Of a stretch of DNA of 64,000 nucleotides, positions 52,942 through 62,119 are shown in pieces (the stretch's first letter is position 1; the number at the start of each line of letters is the position of its first letter). The translations under genes were made by a program, and so were the position numbers. The DNA comes from Levilactobacillus brevis (GTDB taxonomy: Bacteria; Bacillota; Bacilli; Lactobacillales; Lactobacillaceae), in the NCBI GenBank assembly GCA_003666485.1, contig CP032931.1, positions 124,001 through 188,000 of the forward strand, given 5' to 3'. The notes below the pieces were generated by a model. The model did not search any database. It saw only the letters and a list, made by a program, of their open reading frames with translations, and was not told where the DNA came from.

Positions 52942-52995
52942 CCCAAAATGAGGCGGACCCCAAACGCAATGTTTTTGGCCCAGCCTCTTTTGGGG
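52942..52995 (-). terminator. Terminator of the preT-preA operon
   Basis: CCCAAAATGAGGC / GCCTCTTTTGGG arms (52942-52954, 52983-52994) with an inner hairpin, downstream of the minus-strand stop at 53061. Confidence 0.65.
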
Positions 52996-53060
52996 CGTCA
53001 CACCCCGATCACTCAAATTTTTTAAATCCCCCGGACAGCGGGCGTGACGCGCTTGTCGTT

Positions 53061-54332
53061 TTAGAAGTGCGTTAAGCGTGGTGACTCGATCTTGATATCT
53101 TCTGGATTGCCTTCACGGCCTGGCTTCATCACAACTTCACCGGTCGAGATGGCGCCCACTGGGCAGACCAGGTTGCACAGGTGGCAGCCGACACATTTTT
53201 CGGTATCGACCGTTGGGCGGCGAGCTTCTTCATTCCAGGAGATAGCTTGGTGCGCGCCATCGAAGCAAGAAATGTAGCAGCGGCCACAACCGATACACTT
53301 GTCCCAGTCGATCTTAGGGTAGACTTTGTAGTCCCGGTTCAGAGACTCAACGGGAACGATGCTCTTGTTGGCAGCGCCAATGATTTCTGACAGGTGGTCA
53401 ATCCCTTGTTCTTCCATGTAGTGCATCAACCCGTTCTTCATGTCTTCCACGATCCGGTAGCCGTATTGCATAACGGAGGTGGTTACTTGAAGAGTAGTTG
53501 CCCCTAACAGGAGGAATTCAGCGGCGTCTTGCCAAGTTTCGATCCCACCGATCCCGGAGATTGGCAGTTGTTCCAGACCAGCGGCTTCCCGTAATTGTTG
53601 GATAAAGCGTAAGGCGATTGGCTTAACGGCTTTCCCGGAGAACCCGGAGATGGAGCCCTTGCCGTCAACCGTTGGTAAGGCCGTCTTGCGGTCGATATCT
53701 AAGTTGGCGATAGACTTGACCGTGTTGATGGTCGCAATCCCATCAGCCCCGCCATCCAGGCTGGCTTTAGCAGCTGGCACCATGTCGGTGATGTTGGGTG
53801 TCATCTTGGCTAAGATTGGTAAATCAGTTCCGCGACGAACGGCGGCACAGTACTTCTTAACTAATTCAGGGTTAGTCCCAACATCAGAACCCATTTCGTG
53901 AGAGGTCATCTGTGGGCAAGAGAGGTTCATTTCAATCATGTCAGCCTTGGCTTCGGTGACCAATTGGGCCAGTTCTTCCCAGTCTTGTTCGTTGGTCCCC
54001 ATGATGGAGGCAATGATGATCTTGCTTGGGTAGTTTTCCTTTAACTTCTTCAAGTCATGCAGGTTTTCTTCCAAGGAGTGTTCGGCAATTTGTTCCATGT
54101 TCTTGAACCCAACGAACGGGGTGCCTTCCTTGGTCAGTTCATCAAACCGTGGGGAAACTTCGTCAACTTTAAAGTGCTTAGGGCCAATCGTCTTGAACGC
54201 AACCCCAGCCCAGCCTTCATCAAAGGCCTTGGCACACATTTCATAACAGTTATCTACTGGCGAAGATGATAGGAGGAATGGATTTTCAAAATGTACTCCT
54301 AAGAAATCTACGGATAAGTCTTTTTTAATCAT
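53061..54332 (-). CDS. preA: NAD-dependent dihydropyrimidine dehydrogenase subunit PreA
   Basis: A 423-residue FMN enzyme. A dihydroorotate-dehydrogenase-like barrel ([37 protein letters not shown]) is followed by two C-terminal 4Fe-4S motifs, [11 protein letters not shown] and [11 protein letters not shown]. It reduces uracil and thymine to the 5,6-dihydro forms together with PreT. Its ATG overlaps the PreT stop by one base, so the two are translationally coupled. Confidence 0.9.
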   Translation of the reverse strand: MIKKDLSVDFLGVHFENPFLLSSSPVDNCYEMCAKAFDEGWAGVAFKTIGPKHFKVDEVSPRFDELTKEGTPFVGFKNMEQIAEHSLEENLHDLKKLKENYPSKIIIASIMGTNEQDWEELAQLVTEAKADMIEMNLSCPQMTSHEMGSDVGTNPELVKKYCAAVRRGTDLPILAKMTPNITDMVPAAKASLDGGADGIATINTVKSIANLDIDRKTALPTVDGKGSISGFSGKAVKPIALRFIQQLREAAGLEQLPISGIGGIETWQDAAEFLLLGATTLQVTTSVMQYGYRIVEDMKNGLMHYMEEQGIDHLSEIIGAANKSIVPVESLNRDYKVYPKIDWDKCIGCGRCYISCFDGAHQAISWNEEARRPTVDTEKCVGCHLCNLVCPVGAISTGEVVMKPGREGNPEDIKIESPRLTHF

Positions 54333-55594
54333 TATTCGTTACCTCCTACCAAGTCGGCTTCTTTTGCGTCGCCCATAATCATTTTGTCCATTTGTTCTGC
54401 AACTTCTTTACCCTTGCGAACGGCCCAAACCACGGTCTTGTCGCCTTGGGCAATGTCACCCGTGACGAAGACCTTAGGATCAGCGGTACCGTAGCCAGCG
54501 TAAGGAACTTCTTCATGCTTATCAATAGTGATGCCGAGGTTAGCGGCGTTGACGCGTTGACCAACAGCCAAGATGATCTTGTCGGACTTGATGGTCATTT
54601 CACTATCAATGTGACGGTGTTTGAAGGTGACTTCATTGCCGTTCACAGCGGTTGGCACGTAGCCGTCGACGATTGTCACGCCGGCTTCACGAGTGCCTTT
54701 GAGTTCCTTCTTGGAAGCTTTGAATTCGTCAAATTCTTCGTAAGCCATGTCGGTAACGTTCTTAACGTTTAAGCGGCGTAAGGTCGTGGCCACATCCATG
54801 GCAACGTCCCCACCACCAACGACAACGGCGTTTTCAGGCAAGTCAGTGATGTTACCTTTGGCTTCCTTGACACGAGCTAAGAAGCCGACTGCCGTTTCAA
54901 CGTTTTCGTTGTTAGCAAACATCGGTAAGACCTTGCTTTCGCTGGCCCCAACGGCGATAACAACGGCGTCATTGTTGGCTTTCAGTTCGTCCATCATGAT
55001 GTCTTCACCCACCGTGGTGTTGTAGTGGATGTTGGCACCTAAGTTGACGATCCGCTTGATTTCGTATTCCACGATGTCGTTTGGCAGACGGTATTCTGGA
55101 ATCCCGTAGGTCAGGTAACCACCGGCCTTTTCGGCTTTTTCGTAAATGTCTACGGCGTAACCCTTGGTCAACATGGTCGTGGCAACTTGTAAGCCGGCAG
55201 GACCACTCCCAACGATGGCGATGTGGTGGCCGTTGGACTTGCCTTGCTTTAAGATATCCATCTTAGCGGCTTGTTCAAAGTCGGTGACGTAGCGTTGAAT
55301 CCCACCAATATCAATGGGGCAGTCAATGCCAGTCCGGGAGCAGGCCAATTCACAGTACTTTTCGGTTGGGCAGACGCGGGCACAGATGGCACCCAAGGCG
55401 TTGTTTTCCCGAATCGTTTCGGCAGCACCCTTGACGTTGTTGAAACGCACGCTGCGGATGAAACGCGCTGGGTCAGTGTCAGCGGGGCAAGCCTTGGAAC
55501 AAGGTGCGTCGTGGCAAAGCAGGCAACGAGCAGCTTCTTCCATCACAGTGGTCATGGTGTATCCTGGGGCTTCTGTTTCGTATTTTTTAGTCAT
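54332..55594 (-). CDS. preT: NAD(P)-dependent dihydropyrimidine dehydrogenase subunit PreT
   Basis: A 420-residue flavoprotein like the glutamate synthase small subunit. N-terminal cysteine-rich FeS region ([34 protein letters not shown]), FAD loop [10 protein letters not shown] near 130 and NAD loop [10 protein letters not shown] near 265. It passes electrons from NAD(P)H to PreA. GAGGGTATCAGC precedes ATG 55594. The hydrolytic genes that usually follow in pyrimidine breakdown are not in the window. Confidence 0.9.
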   Translation of the reverse strand: MTKKYETEAPGYTMTTVMEEAARCLLCHDAPCSKACPADTDPARFIRSVRFNNVKGAAETIRENNALGAICARVCPTEKYCELACSRTGIDCPIDIGGIQRYVTDFEQAAKMDILKQGKSNGHHIAIVGSGPAGLQVATTMLTKGYAVDIYEKAEKAGGYLTYGIPEYRLPNDIVEYEIKRIVNLGANIHYNTTVGEDIMMDELKANNDAVVIAVGASESKVLPMFANNENVETAVGFLARVKEAKGNITDLPENAVVVGGGDVAMDVATTLRRLNVKNVTDMAYEEFDEFKASKKELKGTREAGVTIVDGYVPTAVNGNEVTFKHRHIDSEMTIKSDKIILAVGQRVNAANLGITIDKHEEVPYAGYGTADPKVFVTGDIAQGDKTVVWAVRKGKEVAEQMDKMIMGDAKEADLVGGNE

Positions 55595-55747
55595 GCTGAT
55601 ACCCTCACTATCTTTTTTTGATTTGGTTGATTGCTATAATGATGAGGCCCGTGATGGGTTGGATAACCTGGTTATGTAACTTGTTATTTCTTTCACGTGC
55701 CTTGAACACTTAGAGAATAGCATGTCTAGCGGATACGGTAAAAAATT

Positions 55748-55790
55748 CCCGGCAATTCTCACGGATATTCGTGAAAATGCCGGGTTTTTA
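55748..55790. terminator. Hairpin in the preT leader region
   Basis: CCCGGCA/TGCCGGG arms (55748-55754, 55778-55784) with an inner TCACG/CGTGA pair and T runs on both sides. It lies 150 bp upstream of preT, after a TATATAAT-rich stretch on the minus strand. Terminator or attenuator. Confidence 0.5.
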
Positions 55791-56099
55791 TATATAATTA
55801 TATATAGAAAAAACACCAACCATTTGGCATAATTGAGGGTTTTGCCTAATAGTTAGCGCTCGTAAACTGCCGTGAAAACGTGATTTAACAAGGATTTGGC
55901 CGTTTTTGATGAAAATGATGAAATTTTTCCATGTCATTTTGGCATAAAATACTGGCGACATTTTATTCCTAACTTTATGCGGGAAATTCTGGCAGTGGGT
56001 ATATTTGGTCAGGCGGCTAAACCAGGAGTGCTCATCCCAGCGCAAACCGCTGGCGTATGGTTAAATGGAAGTAACCTAAACGAAGGTCGGTGGACAATT

Positions 56100-56957
56100 T
56101 TGACTGATGAGATTAATTTACTGGTGACCCTGAACGCGGGCTATTTGCCGCCACTGAAGGTCATGCTGTACTCGGTACACGCCAATAACCCGGGCGAGCG
56201 GATTCATCTGTGGCTGTTGCACGCCTCATTGACGCCAGCAGAAGTGGCAGCGGTACGGCAACTTACGGATGCGTTTGGCTGGACGCTCAGTAATGAACAA
56301 GTGACCACGGACTTTGCGGCGGGGGTGCCCCTGATCAAGCGGTATCCCAAAGAAATGTACTTTCGCTTGCTGAGCGGGCAAATTTTACCGCCAACGGTGA
56401 AGCGGGTCATCTATTTGGACCCGGATCTGTTGGTGATTAATCCGCTGCGGCCTTTGTGGGAAATTGATTTGCGGGGGAAGATGCTGGCGGCAGCCGTTCA
56501 CCGCGGCGTGACCAAATTGGTTGATGGGCTGAATCAGCTGCGACTGGGCACGACGACAGCTTACTTCAATTCCGGCGTGCTGGTGATTGACCTCGACCAA
56601 GCGCGGGCTAAGATCAAATTGGGTGACATTACCGCTGCCATTCAGAAGTACGAAAGCGAGCTGATCTTGCCAGACCAAGACATTTTAAACTTCCTGTACG
56701 GCGCGGACATTTTGGAGATTCCCGAGGAAATCTGGAATTACGACACGCGCAAATACTTCGTCTACCAGACGCGCAGCCTGAACGCCCACGAGATTCACTG
56801 GGTGATGGCCAACACGGTGGTACTGCACTATTGTGGCACGCCCAAGCCGTGGGAAGCGACCAGCGACAGCAAGTTCACCGGGCTGTTTTTGACTTATCAG
56901 CAGCAGTTGCGGCGGTTGGTGGCGAGACTTGGTAACGGGTCACGAAAGGTCGAGTAA
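56100..56957 (+). CDS. Glycosyltransferase family 8 protein
   Basis: A 285-residue GT-A enzyme. LLVTLNAGYLPPLKVMLYSVHANNPGE at the start and IYLDPDLLVINPL near residue 105, whose DPD is the DxD metal-sugar site, define GT8. YFNSGVLVIDLDQAR and the LHYCGTPKPW C-terminal motif are also typical. TTG 56100 is chosen: GGTGG lies 7 nt upstream, and the 68-residue extension to 55896 has no family similarity. It probably transfers glucose or galactose to a cell-surface acceptor. Confidence 0.85.
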   Translation: MTDEINLLVTLNAGYLPPLKVMLYSVHANNPGERIHLWLLHASLTPAEVAAVRQLTDAFGWTLSNEQVTTDFAAGVPLIKRYPKEMYFRLLSGQILPPTVKRVIYLDPDLLVINPLRPLWEIDLRGKMLAAAVHRGVTKLVDGLNQLRLGTTTAYFNSGVLVIDLDQARAKIKLGDITAAIQKYESELILPDQDILNFLYGADILEIPEEIWNYDTRKYFVYQTRSLNAHEIHWVMANTVVLHYCGTPKPWEATSDSKFTGLFLTYQQQLRRLVARLGNGSRKVE

Positions 56958-57165
56958 GCTATTTTCCAGCCCGAATTGGCCAAATCAGATGCTTGCGTCA
57001 GCTTGCCCTGGGGATCACCTCCAGCCTGAGTAAGGCTGTCAAGGATCCGCTAGTCTCTTGCCAATGTGTGTCATGACGCTGTAAACAACTAGTTTTATCC
57101 TTATGAATCGCGCTAAAGGAATGCGTCTAGTTGGCTTCTGTCTTTCAAGTTTTAAGAGTAAGTTT

Positions 57166-57203
57166 AATAGCCGTCGACTGTAGTAATGATGTCGGCGGCT
57201 ATT
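57166..57203 (-). terminator. Terminator of the AraC-family gene
   Basis: AATAGCCG/CGGCTATT arms just beyond the minus-strand stop at 57220. Confidence 0.6.
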
Positions 57204-57219
57204 CGTATGGCCATAAATG

Positions 57220-58149
57220 TTATTTCTGCTCGGGTGGTTCCAAGACGATAGGAACCTCAGGATCAAAATGACTGCTGTCCAAAAATTTCTTGGTATAGGT
57301 GTGGCGAAATTCAGTTGGTGTTAAGTAATACCGGGCCTTGAAGGCCTTCATGAAGCGTTTTTCGTCAGAAAAGAAGACAGCGCTGGCGATACGTTTGATG
57401 GGAAAATTAGTCTGTAGTAATAATTCAGCTGCTTGTTGAAGCTTGAGCTGATTGATGTACTGGATGATAGTCTGGCCAGTCTGTTCCTTGAAGATGCGGA
57501 CTAGATAGTGGGCGTTCAAGTCAAAATGCTCTGCAACGGTACTGGCCTTGAGTTCAGCATTGAGATTGGCACGAATCCACTCCTTGATGCCGTCGATGCG
57601 GGCTTCAGCGCTAGAGGCATTGGCACCAGATAGTGAGCTGTAGAAGTCTTGTGAAATTTCAATTAGTAGGGCGGTCAGGAGATAATCTACGGACATCGAC
57701 GTGAAGTAGTGGGTCTTGGCCACGTCTAGGACCTGGTAGATGATGATCAGAATTTTTTCCAGACTCACAGCCTGGTACTGTAGCGGCAAGACGATTTGGT
57801 CTTTTTTAAATAAGTTGGCCAAAGATTGGTCATCTTGGCCGTCCACGTGTAATGACCGCATGGCATTCTTGTGTGTAAAGAAATGAAACCAGAAGTATTG
57901 CGTGTTCTCAGGCGATTCCTTGTAACCGTGGAGATGGTGAAATGGTGGTAATGCAAAAACATCGCCGGTTTGAATGACATAATAGCTGTTATCAACTTGT
58001 AAGTAGAGAGTGCCCTTGACGACAATGATGATTTCAAAATTCCCATCATGATACATTGGCTTATGTTTCCAGTGAGAACCCGCTGTGAATTTTCCGGATG
58101 AAAAATGGAGAACGGGTTCACTGATATCAATACAAGTTATGGTTCGCAT
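57220..58149 (-). CDS. AraC family regulator of the alpha-galactoside locus
   Basis: A 309-residue protein: N-terminal cupin sugar-sensing domain (about 15-150; YHDGNFEIIIVVKGTLYLQ, GDVFALPPFHHLHGY) and a C-terminal double HTH (LKASTVAEHFDLNAHYLVRIFKEQTG; RIASAVFFSDEKRFMKAFK). It diverges from the GH36-GH27-GPH genes, as do MsmR/RafR-type activators of raffinose and melibiose use. An inverted repeat (58341-58358) in the shared promoter is a candidate binding site. Confidence 0.88.
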   Translation of the reverse strand: MRTITCIDISEPVLHFSSGKFTAGSHWKHKPMYHDGNFEIIIVVKGTLYLQVDNSYYVIQTGDVFALPPFHHLHGYKESPENTQYFWFHFFTHKNAMRSLHVDGQDDQSLANLFKKDQIVLPLQYQAVSLEKILIIIYQVLDVAKTHYFTSMSVDYLLTALLIEISQDFYSSLSGANASSAEARIDGIKEWIRANLNAELKASTVAEHFDLNAHYLVRIFKEQTGQTIIQYINQLKLQQAAELLLQTNFPIKRIASAVFFSDEKRFMKAFKARYYLTPTEFRHTYTKKFLDSSHFDPEVPIVLEPPEQK

Positions 58150-58325
58150 CGTGATTGACTCCTCTCGTGAGTGTAGCGATTCATATTTGGTTAAGCACTA
58201 TTTTCACCCGTTTTGGGCACGTCGTCTAGATGTAATGGCCTAAAAGTGAGAAATTACCACTAAATCGCCTGCTAATAGTTATAAATAAACACCTTTCCTA
58301 CAAAATACACCATTTTTAACGTAAT

Positions 58326-58339
58326 TGAAACCGTTTACA
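58326..58339 (+). promoter_or_regulatory. Catabolite-responsive element (cre)
   Basis: TGAAACCGTTTACA matches the CcpA consensus TGWAANCGNTNWCA at all 14 positions, 93 bp before the GH36 start. Predicts glucose repression. Confidence 0.85.
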
Positions 58340-58340
58340 A

Positions 58341-58358
58341 TTAGGCTAAATAACCTAA
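58341..58358. promoter_or_regulatory. Inverted repeat, candidate AraC-family operator
   Basis: TTAGG (58341-58345) / CCTAA (58354-58358) separated by 8 bp, directly after the cre site. Confidence 0.35.
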
Positions 58359-58431
58359 TTGCTAGGGAAATGATTATCTGGATTCAGTAACCTACTTAGA
58401 CAGATTGGTCGGTTAGAAAGGGAAGATAAGG

Positions 58432-60534
58432 ATGGAAAATTTTGCGGTTGAAACGGATCACGCACAGCTGAAGTTTGAAGTGGCTCAAGAAAAGGTTCGC
58501 TTGGTCGTCATGAATTCCAATGACTTGCGTGCGGCGGATGATGAGCTCAAACAACATTTACAGATTGCTGAGGTACAGGTCACTGGTCGAAACTTCCACC
58601 ACAAAGGGGTCGGTTTTGTGGATACAAATCCAGGACGCGACCTACGTTACGTCAGGCATACCGTGGTGGATGAATCTGATGGCAAGCTCCTAACAGTGGT
58701 ACAAGAAGATACGGACCACACGTTGCGGGTCAGTAGTTTTTATAGGCTCTACAACGGGACGGCCGTTGTACGGAGTTGGACGCAATTGGAAAACATCGGG
58801 TCCGCAGATCTGGGGATTGAATATGCCTCATCTTTTGCGTTGAGTGGTATCAATCAAGCTAAGGATCTAGCTGGCAATTATGCTGAACACAATGTGGTGT
58901 ACATCCCCAACAATGATTGGACAGCGGAGGCCCAGTGGAAAGCCAATACGCTCAAGGACGCTGGCCTAGATTACTGGGTCGATGGTGACCAAGCGCAAGC
59001 ATCGACGAAGCGTCTGAGTGTCACCAACAATTCCTCGTGGTCCTGTTCAGAATACTCGCCGAACGGTATCTTGACCAATACCCAGACGGGGCAGACAGCT
59101 ATTTGGCAGATTGAAAACAACGGGGCTTGGCATTATGAGTTGAAGGACATTGGCCGTGGAAACTTATTGGCCATTCGTCTGTCCGGACCTGAGGAATTCG
59201 ATAATCATTGGTGGAAGAACTTAACGCCGGGAGCTACCTTCACAACAGTACCGGTAGCATTTGGTCAGTTGATAGGGGATTTTGAGGATGCCATTGGCGA
59301 GATGACCAAGTACCGACGTGCAATCCGCCGGCCTAATGCAGACGACCAGAAGCTAGCGGTCATTTTCAACGACTACATGAATGGCCTATCTGGTGACCCA
59401 ACGACGGCCAAAGAACTGCCGCTGATCGATGCGGCCAAGAAGGTTGGTTGTGAGTACTTTGTTATTGACTGTGGCTGGTATGCGCCAGGCTACTGGTGGG
59501 ACAGCGTGGGTGAATGGCAACCATCGAAGGAACGATTCCCTGACGGCATCGAAAAACTGATTCAATACATCCGTGACCAGGGCTTGACTCCTGGTTTGTG
59601 GTTGGAGTTAGAGGTCATGGGAATCAAGAGCCCGCTAGCCGCAGAATTACCGGATGACTGGTTCTTCATGCGTCATGGCAAACGTGTGATTGACGCAGAC
59701 CGTTACCATTTGGACTTCACTAATCCAGCGGTCCGTGACTTTGCGGATGGCGTGATGAAGCGTCTGGTTGAACAGTACGGTGTGGGTTATATCAAGATGG
59801 ATTACAACATTACTACCGGTATCGGGACGGATCGTCAAGCCGATAGTGTTGGCGATGGACTGTTGAAACATAACCGTGCTTATCTGAAATGGTTAGATGC
59901 CATCTTCGCTCGTTACCCTGATTTGGTTATTGAAAACTGTGGGTCTGGTGGGATGCGGCATGACTATGCCATGCTTGAACGCCACAGTATTCAGTCAATG
60001 ACGGATCAAACCAACTATGTCCGCAATGGTAATATTGCCGCGGTAGGCGCATCGGTCGTCGCTCCAGAGCAGTGTGCCATCTGGTCTTACCCACTGCAGG
60101 ATGGGGATGACGAAGAGGTAGTCTTTAATATGGTCAATGCCATGCTCTTGCGAATTCACCAGAGCGGCTATCTGAATAAAGTAAAGGGTCATCGTCTAGA
60201 CCTAGTTGCTGAAGGCATTCGGGCTTACAAGACCTACCGGCAAAAAATCGCAACTGGTTTGCCAATTTGGCCAGAAGGATTAGGACAGCTGGATGATGAC
60301 TGGTTTAGCTATGGTTTTAAGCAGGGTAAGGACCTGTATCTAGCCGTTTGGCGGGGGATTGGGCAAACGGTCGACCATACTGTGTCACTAGCCAAATACG
60401 GCCAAATTGCGGCCGTCACGCAGCTCTATCCCAGTGCGACTGGAAATAGCGATTTTACTAATGATCAAGAGACGTTACACGTGAACTTCTCTCGCGAAAA
60501 GATGGCGCGGCTTTACCACGTACAGTTACAGTAG
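58432..60534 (+). CDS. Alpha-galactosidase-like glycoside hydrolase, GH36
   Basis: A 700-residue enzyme with the GH36 layout: N-terminal beta-supersandwich (1-290), catalytic barrel (about 310-640) and C-terminal beta domain. Barrel blocks are EYFVIDCGWY and LWLELEVMG. The nucleophile Asp457 lies in YIKMDYN, and the acid/base Asp525 in SMTDQTN after NCGSGGMRHD. It lacks a signal peptide, so it acts in the cytoplasm on imported alpha-galactosides such as melibiose or raffinose. AGGGAAG precedes ATG. First gene after the cre site. Confidence 0.9.
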   Translation: MENFAVETDHAQLKFEVAQEKVRLVVMNSNDLRAADDELKQHLQIAEVQVTGRNFHHKGVGFVDTNPGRDLRYVRHTVVDESDGKLLTVVQEDTDHTLRVSSFYRLYNGTAVVRSWTQLENIGSADLGIEYASSFALSGINQAKDLAGNYAEHNVVYIPNNDWTAEAQWKANTLKDAGLDYWVDGDQAQASTKRLSVTNNSSWSCSEYSPNGILTNTQTGQTAIWQIENNGAWHYELKDIGRGNLLAIRLSGPEEFDNHWWKNLTPGATFTTVPVAFGQLIGDFEDAIGEMTKYRRAIRRPNADDQKLAVIFNDYMNGLSGDPTTAKELPLIDAAKKVGCEYFVIDCGWYAPGYWWDSVGEWQPSKERFPDGIEKLIQYIRDQGLTPGLWLELEVMGIKSPLAAELPDDWFFMRHGKRVIDADRYHLDFTNPAVRDFADGVMKRLVEQYGVGYIKMDYNITTGIGTDRQADSVGDGLLKHNRAYLKWLDAIFARYPDLVIENCGSGGMRHDYAMLERHSIQSMTDQTNYVRNGNIAAVGASVVAPEQCAIWSYPLQDGDDEEVVFNMVNAMLLRIHQSGYLNKVKGHRLDLVAEGIRAYKTYRQKIATGLPIWPEGLGQLDDDWFSYGFKQGKDLYLAVWRGIGQTVDHTVSLAKYGQIAAVTQLYPSATGNSDFTNDQETLHVNFSREKMARLYHVQLQ

Positions 60535-60543
60535 CTTTAAACC

Positions 60544-60579
60544 AAGACCTGTTCGGCTTACTTGAGCCGAACGGGTCTT
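60544..60579 (+). terminator. Terminator of the GH36 gene
   Basis: AAGACCTGTTCGGCT / AGCCGAACGGGTCTT, 15-bp arms with one G-U pair. Confidence 0.75.
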
Positions 60580-60713
60580 GTTCACGTCTGGTGAGGAATA
60601 CGGTACCAGTAGATTCTGATAGAAATTGCGTGGAAATTAACGAATGTGAGATTTTAACACTAATTCGCATTAGGCCCGTTACTTTATACCACTAAATGTA
60701 CGTTATCGTTTGT

Positions 60714-60727
60714 TGAAAGCGTTTTCT
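60714..60727 (+). promoter_or_regulatory. Second cre site
   Basis: TGAAAGCGTTTTCT, 13 of 14 consensus positions, 91 bp before the GH27 start. The GH27-GPH unit thus has its own CcpA control. Confidence 0.75.
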
Positions 60728-60817
60728 TAGATGCTATGATGTTGAGTGTACATAGGATATCCAAGCAAACAACGCACTTAATAACCGGTGATTGAGTGAT
60801 CAGAAAGGATACTAAGC

Positions 60818-62092
60818 ATGACTCAAAAATTTAGAAGTTTTGCCGCAGTTCCACCGAAGGGCTGGAATAGTTGGGATAGTTATGGTGCCTCGGTTCGGGA
60901 ACCAGAAGTCAAACGCAACGCGGATTATCTCAGCCAACACCTTAAGCAGTTTGGCTGGGAGTACGTGACCGTTGATATCCAATGGTACGAACCGACTGCG
61001 GATTCGTCAAAATATCACAATTTTACGCCACTAGTGATGGATGATTACTCACGACTGATGCCAGATCCCAAGCGCTTTCCTTCGGCTACTAATGGACAAG
61101 GCTTTCGCCCGCTAGCCGAGTATGTTCACGGACTGGGCTTGAAATTTGGGATTCACATTATGCGAGGAATTCCACGTCAGGCCGTCCATGCGGCCACGCC
61201 GATTTTGGGAACGACCAAGACGGCACGCGATATTGCTGAAAACACGATTTGTCCGTGGAATGCCGATACGTATGGTGTCAACGTTGACCTCCCAGAGGGA
61301 CAAGCGTACTACGACTCACTGATGGCGCTGTATGCCGAATGGGGTGTTGACTTTATCAAGTGCGACGACATTGCTAATTCAGTGATTTACCGCGGCACGT
61401 TGAAGAAAGAAGTGGTGGCCTTACGCAAGGCCATTGACAAGACCGGTCGTGATATGGTGCTGTCGTTATCGCCAGGACCAGCGCCGGTTGAGAACGGTGC
61501 GTTCTTGCAGCGTAATGCCAACATGTGGCGAATCACGGATGACTTTTGGGATGACTGGTCGCTACTCTTGAATATGTTTGACCGTGCTGAAAAGTGGTCA
61601 GCCATGTCGCGGCCTGGAAATTGGCCGGACTGTGGCATGCTTCCACTAGGGCACATTGGGATCCGGTCCGTCGATGGCCCGGGTGGTGACCGCCAGACCC
61701 GTTTCACCCACGCAGAACAGAAAACCATGATGAGTTTGTGGAGCCTGATGCAGTCACCACTAATTATGGGCGGTGAACTACCAGATCTGGATGAGTGGAC
61801 GACTAAATTGCTGACGAATGCTGATTTGCTCGCAATGGATGATCAAATTACGGAAAAGTATCAGGTCACGCGTGACGAGTCCCAAATTACTTGGTACGCC
61901 ACGAGTCCAAGTCACGAGTACTACGCTGTCTTCAACATCTCTGAGCGGCAACTGACGCTCACGGGCCAAGACTTGATTGGCCTGTCGATTCCGTTAGCTG
62001 GACACGATGTTTGGCGAAATCAAGACATCGCGTTGTCATCGGATCAGCAATTAATCATTGACGCGCACGATGTATATTTGCTAAAAGTTTAA
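60818..62092 (+). CDS. GH27 alpha-galactosidase-like enzyme
   Basis: A 424-residue cytosolic glycoside hydrolase. GWNSWDSYGASV opens the barrel; DIQWYEP; nucleophile Asp183 in FIKCDDIAN; acid/base Asp242 in WRITDDFWDDW; then a short C-terminal beta domain. The spacing of the two aspartates fits clan GH-D. The family also contains alpha-N-acetylgalactosaminidases, beta-L-arabinopyranosidases and isomaltodextranases, so the exact sugar is open. It is followed by the symporter after 27 bp. Confidence 0.87.
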   Translation: MTQKFRSFAAVPPKGWNSWDSYGASVREPEVKRNADYLSQHLKQFGWEYVTVDIQWYEPTADSSKYHNFTPLVMDDYSRLMPDPKRFPSATNGQGFRPLAEYVHGLGLKFGIHIMRGIPRQAVHAATPILGTTKTARDIAENTICPWNADTYGVNVDLPEGQAYYDSLMALYAEWGVDFIKCDDIANSVIYRGTLKKEVVALRKAIDKTGRDMVLSLSPGPAPVENGAFLQRNANMWRITDDFWDDWSLLLNMFDRAEKWSAMSRPGNWPDCGMLPLGHIGIRSVDGPGGDRQTRFTHAEQKTMMSLWSLMQSPLIMGGELPDLDEWTTKLLTNADLLAMDDQITEKYQVTRDESQITWYATSPSHEYYAVFNISERQLTLTGQDLIGLSIPLAGHDVWRNQDIALSSDQQLIIDAHDVYLLKV

Positions 62093-62119
62093 GACAAAAA
62101 TTCTGAGGAGTTGAACACT

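Noticed and set aside
55896-56099. N-terminal 68-residue extension of the GT8 glycosyltransferase
   Set aside because: No similarity to GT8 N-termini and no ribosome site; TTG 56100 with GGTGG is better.
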